Shown here: positions 6,258 to 7,586 of the stretch, piece after piece | Position numbering within the stretch: the first letter of the stretch is position 1 | How the letters are laid out: the number at the start of each line of letters is the position of its first letter | Source of the DNA: Candidatus Cloacimonadota bacterium | Lineage (GTDB): Bacteria > Cloacimonadota > Cloacimonadia > Cloacimonadales > WRIO01 | Direction: 5' to 3' | Length of the DNA stretch: 7,586 nucleotides | Assembly: GCA_023230175.1 (NCBI GenBank) | Contig: JALNXV010000169.1 | Location: 1-7,586 of the forward strand | The notes under the pieces: model-generated | What the model saw: only the letters and a program-made list of their open reading frames with translations | Told to the model about the DNA's origin: nothing | Databases searched by the model: none | Translations under genes and position numbers: made by a program

Positions 6258-6279
6258 AATAAATGGAGGATAAACCTAT

Positions 6280-7586
6280 ATGGTATATACATTAACATCA
6301 ATAATCGGAATTATTATAGGCCTTGGTATCGCCTACTTTATCTACCTTTCAAAGAAAAATACCAGCCTAAGAGAAATTAATAACGCTAAAGAAATTGCTC
6401 AAAATATAACTGATTCAGCCCAAAAAGAAGCTGAAGCACTTAAGAAAAAAGCTATTTTAGACGGTAAAGAAGAATGGTTTAAAACTCAAAGAACTTATGA
6501 AAATGAAATCAAAGAACGTCAAAATGAAATCAAAGAACGCCAAAATGAATTAAGAAATCTTGAAAAGAAATTCAATGAAAGAGTTACTAATTTTGAAAAA
6601 AGATTAGATGTCCTTGATAAAAAAGAACAAAGTTTAGTTGAATATGAGAAATCAGTCAAAAAATTAGAAACAGAATATAATGAAAAGAATTCTGAAATAG
6701 CAAAACTTGTCGAAGAACAAAAAAGAAAATTAATGGAGATAAGCGGACTATCAAGAGAACAAGCTCTTAATATCTTAAAACAAGAACTTTCTAATGAAGC
6801 AAGAAATGTTTGTGCTCACGAAATTAGACAAGAACTTGAACAACTGAAACTTGACGCAAATAAAAAAGCAGCAGAAATTATTGCTACTGCTGTACAAAGA
6901 CTTGCCGTTGACCATATCTCAGAATCAACAGTTTCTGTTGTTTCTCTCCCTTCTGACGAAATGAAAGGTAGAATCATCGGACGCGAAGGAAGAAATATAC
7001 GTGCTTTTGAAAAAGCTTCAGGAGTGGATTTAATAATCGATGATACACCGGAAGCTGTTGTACTTAGTTGCTTTGATCCCGTAAGAAGAGAAATCGCAAA
7101 ACTATCTCTTGAAAGATTGATTTCTGACGGAAGAATTCATCCGGGAAGAATAGAAGAACTTGTCGAAAAAACTCGTAAAGAAATGGAAACTACTCTTGTT
7201 TCTATTGGTGAAAAAGCTTGTCTTGAAACAAATATTCACAATATTTCACCAAATTTAATAAAGCTTATTGGACGACTTAACTATCGTACAAGTTACGGTC
7301 AAAATGTTCTTAATCATAGTATTGAAGCTGCTTGGATTTGCGGTATTATGGCTGTTGAACTTGGACTTGATCAAGATATCGCACGACGTTGTGGTTTCTT
7401 ACATGATTTAGGTAAAGCAATAGACCACGAATTTGAAGGCTCTCACGCTTCTTTAGGTGCAAACTTTGCCCGTAAAAACGGAGAAAGCAAACTCATAGTT
7501 AATGCTATTGAAGCCCATCACGAAGAAGTAGAAGCAGAAAGTGTTTATGCTGTACTTGTTCAAGCTGCTGATGCAATTTCCGGAGC
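6280..7586 (+). CDS. rny: Ribonuclease Y, 3' end beyond window
   Basis: RNase Y is a membrane-anchored endoribonuclease that initiates mRNA decay. The 435 visible residues show an N-terminal membrane helix (about 4-23, SIIGIIIGLGIAYFIYL after the first few residues), a long charged coiled coil (about 28-205), a KH RNA-binding domain (about 215-280, GRIIGREGRN at 230-239) and the start of the HD domain (NHSIEAAW, then FLHDLGKAIDHE with His375-Asp376). Typical family members have about 510-530 residues, so roughly 80 C-terminal residues are missing only because the window ends. The start at 6280 has ggagga (6265-6270) 9 bases upstream and gives the expected N-terminal anchor. The frame is open and intact. 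It begins 22 bases after the estimated 6S RNA end with no terminator between. Confidence 0.96.
   Translation, partial: MVYTLTSIIGIIIGLGIAYFIYLSKKNTSLREINNAKEIAQNITDSAQKEAEALKKKAILDGKEEWFKTQRTYENEIKERQNEIKERQNELRNLEKKFNERVTNFEKRLDVLDKKEQSLVEYEKSVKKLETEYNEKNSEIAKLVEEQKRKLMEISGLSREQALNILKQELSNEARNVCAHEIRQELEQLKLDANKKAAEIIATAVQRLAVDHISESTVSVVSLPSDEMKGRIIGREGRNIRAFEKASGVDLIIDDTPEAVVLSCFDPVRREIAKLSLERLISDGRIHPGRIEELVEKTRKEMETTLVSIGEKACLETNIHNISPNLIKLIGRLNYRTSYGQNVLNHSIEAAWICGIMAVELGLDQDIARRCGFLHDLGKAIDHEFEGSHASLGANFARKNGESKLIVNAIEAHHEEVEAESVYAVLVQAADAISG
6501..6549 (+). repeat. 21-bp in-frame tandem duplication inside rny
   Basis: Unit 6501-6521 is repeated at 6522-6542 with one difference (t6519 versus c6540), and the first 7 bases of a third copy follow. 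In the protein this gives NEIKERQ twice and then NE, one heptad each, in the coiled-coil region. A one-heptad duplication keeps coiled-coil phase, so it should be tolerated. The near-identity points to a recent slippage event. Confidence 0.8.

Overview
The window is bacterial, AT-rich (about 30% G+C by eye) and, apart from its first 700 bases, densely packed with genes that all read on the + strand. It holds a translation operon running into a cell-division and RNA-metabolism block: infC (IF3), rpmI (L35), rplT (L20), pheS, pheT, a small ZapB-like coiled-coil gene, zapA, a 6S RNA gene and the 5' part of rny (RNase Y). The order infC-rpmI-rplT-pheS-pheT is widespread in bacteria, and zapA next to 6S RNA is a known pairing in Proteobacteria. 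RNase Y is common in Firmicutes and several other phyla but absent from E. coli and its relatives. Low G+C, RNase Y and a proteobacterial-looking 6S RNA together suggest a lineage outside the classic Gammaproteobacteria and Firmicutes. A low-G+C member of Elusimicrobiota, Deferribacterota or Desulfobacterota would fit, but the phylum is not resolved.

Region by region: 1-284 has no convincing gene but carries five consecutive inverted repeats, including a perfect 21-bp hairpin at the very start and a strong terminator-like hairpin at 245-284. 285-500 is featureless AT-rich spacer. 501-713 is the regulatory leader of the translation operon: a putative promoter, then an RNA leader with an intrinsic terminator (652-686). 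The 5' arm of that terminator is perfectly complementary to an upstream segment (578-585), which is the layout of an attenuator. 714-1965 encodes IF3, L35 and L20. 1966-5429 encodes both subunits of phenylalanyl-tRNA synthetase. 5432-6088 encodes the coiled-coil protein and ZapA. 6091-6257 is 6S RNA. 6280 to the right edge is RNase Y, cut off by the window end after its HD motif.

The genes work together in translation initiation (IF3), 50S assembly (L35, L20) and Phe-tRNA charging (PheST), followed by Z-ring support (ZapA and its probable partner), RNA polymerase control (6S RNA) and mRNA decay (RNase Y). Gaps after infC are mostly under 40 bases and no terminator is visible after 686, so one long transcript with internal processing is likely. 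The most notable points are the infC start, which must be a non-canonical codon (AUA by position) because no ATG, GTG or TTG lies in frame in the required stretch; the infC leader attenuator; the hairpin cluster at the left end; and the 6S RNA embedded between zapA and rny. All coding genes belong to known families except the coiled-coil protein, which is recognised only by context and composition. I did not find a convincing entirely new system.
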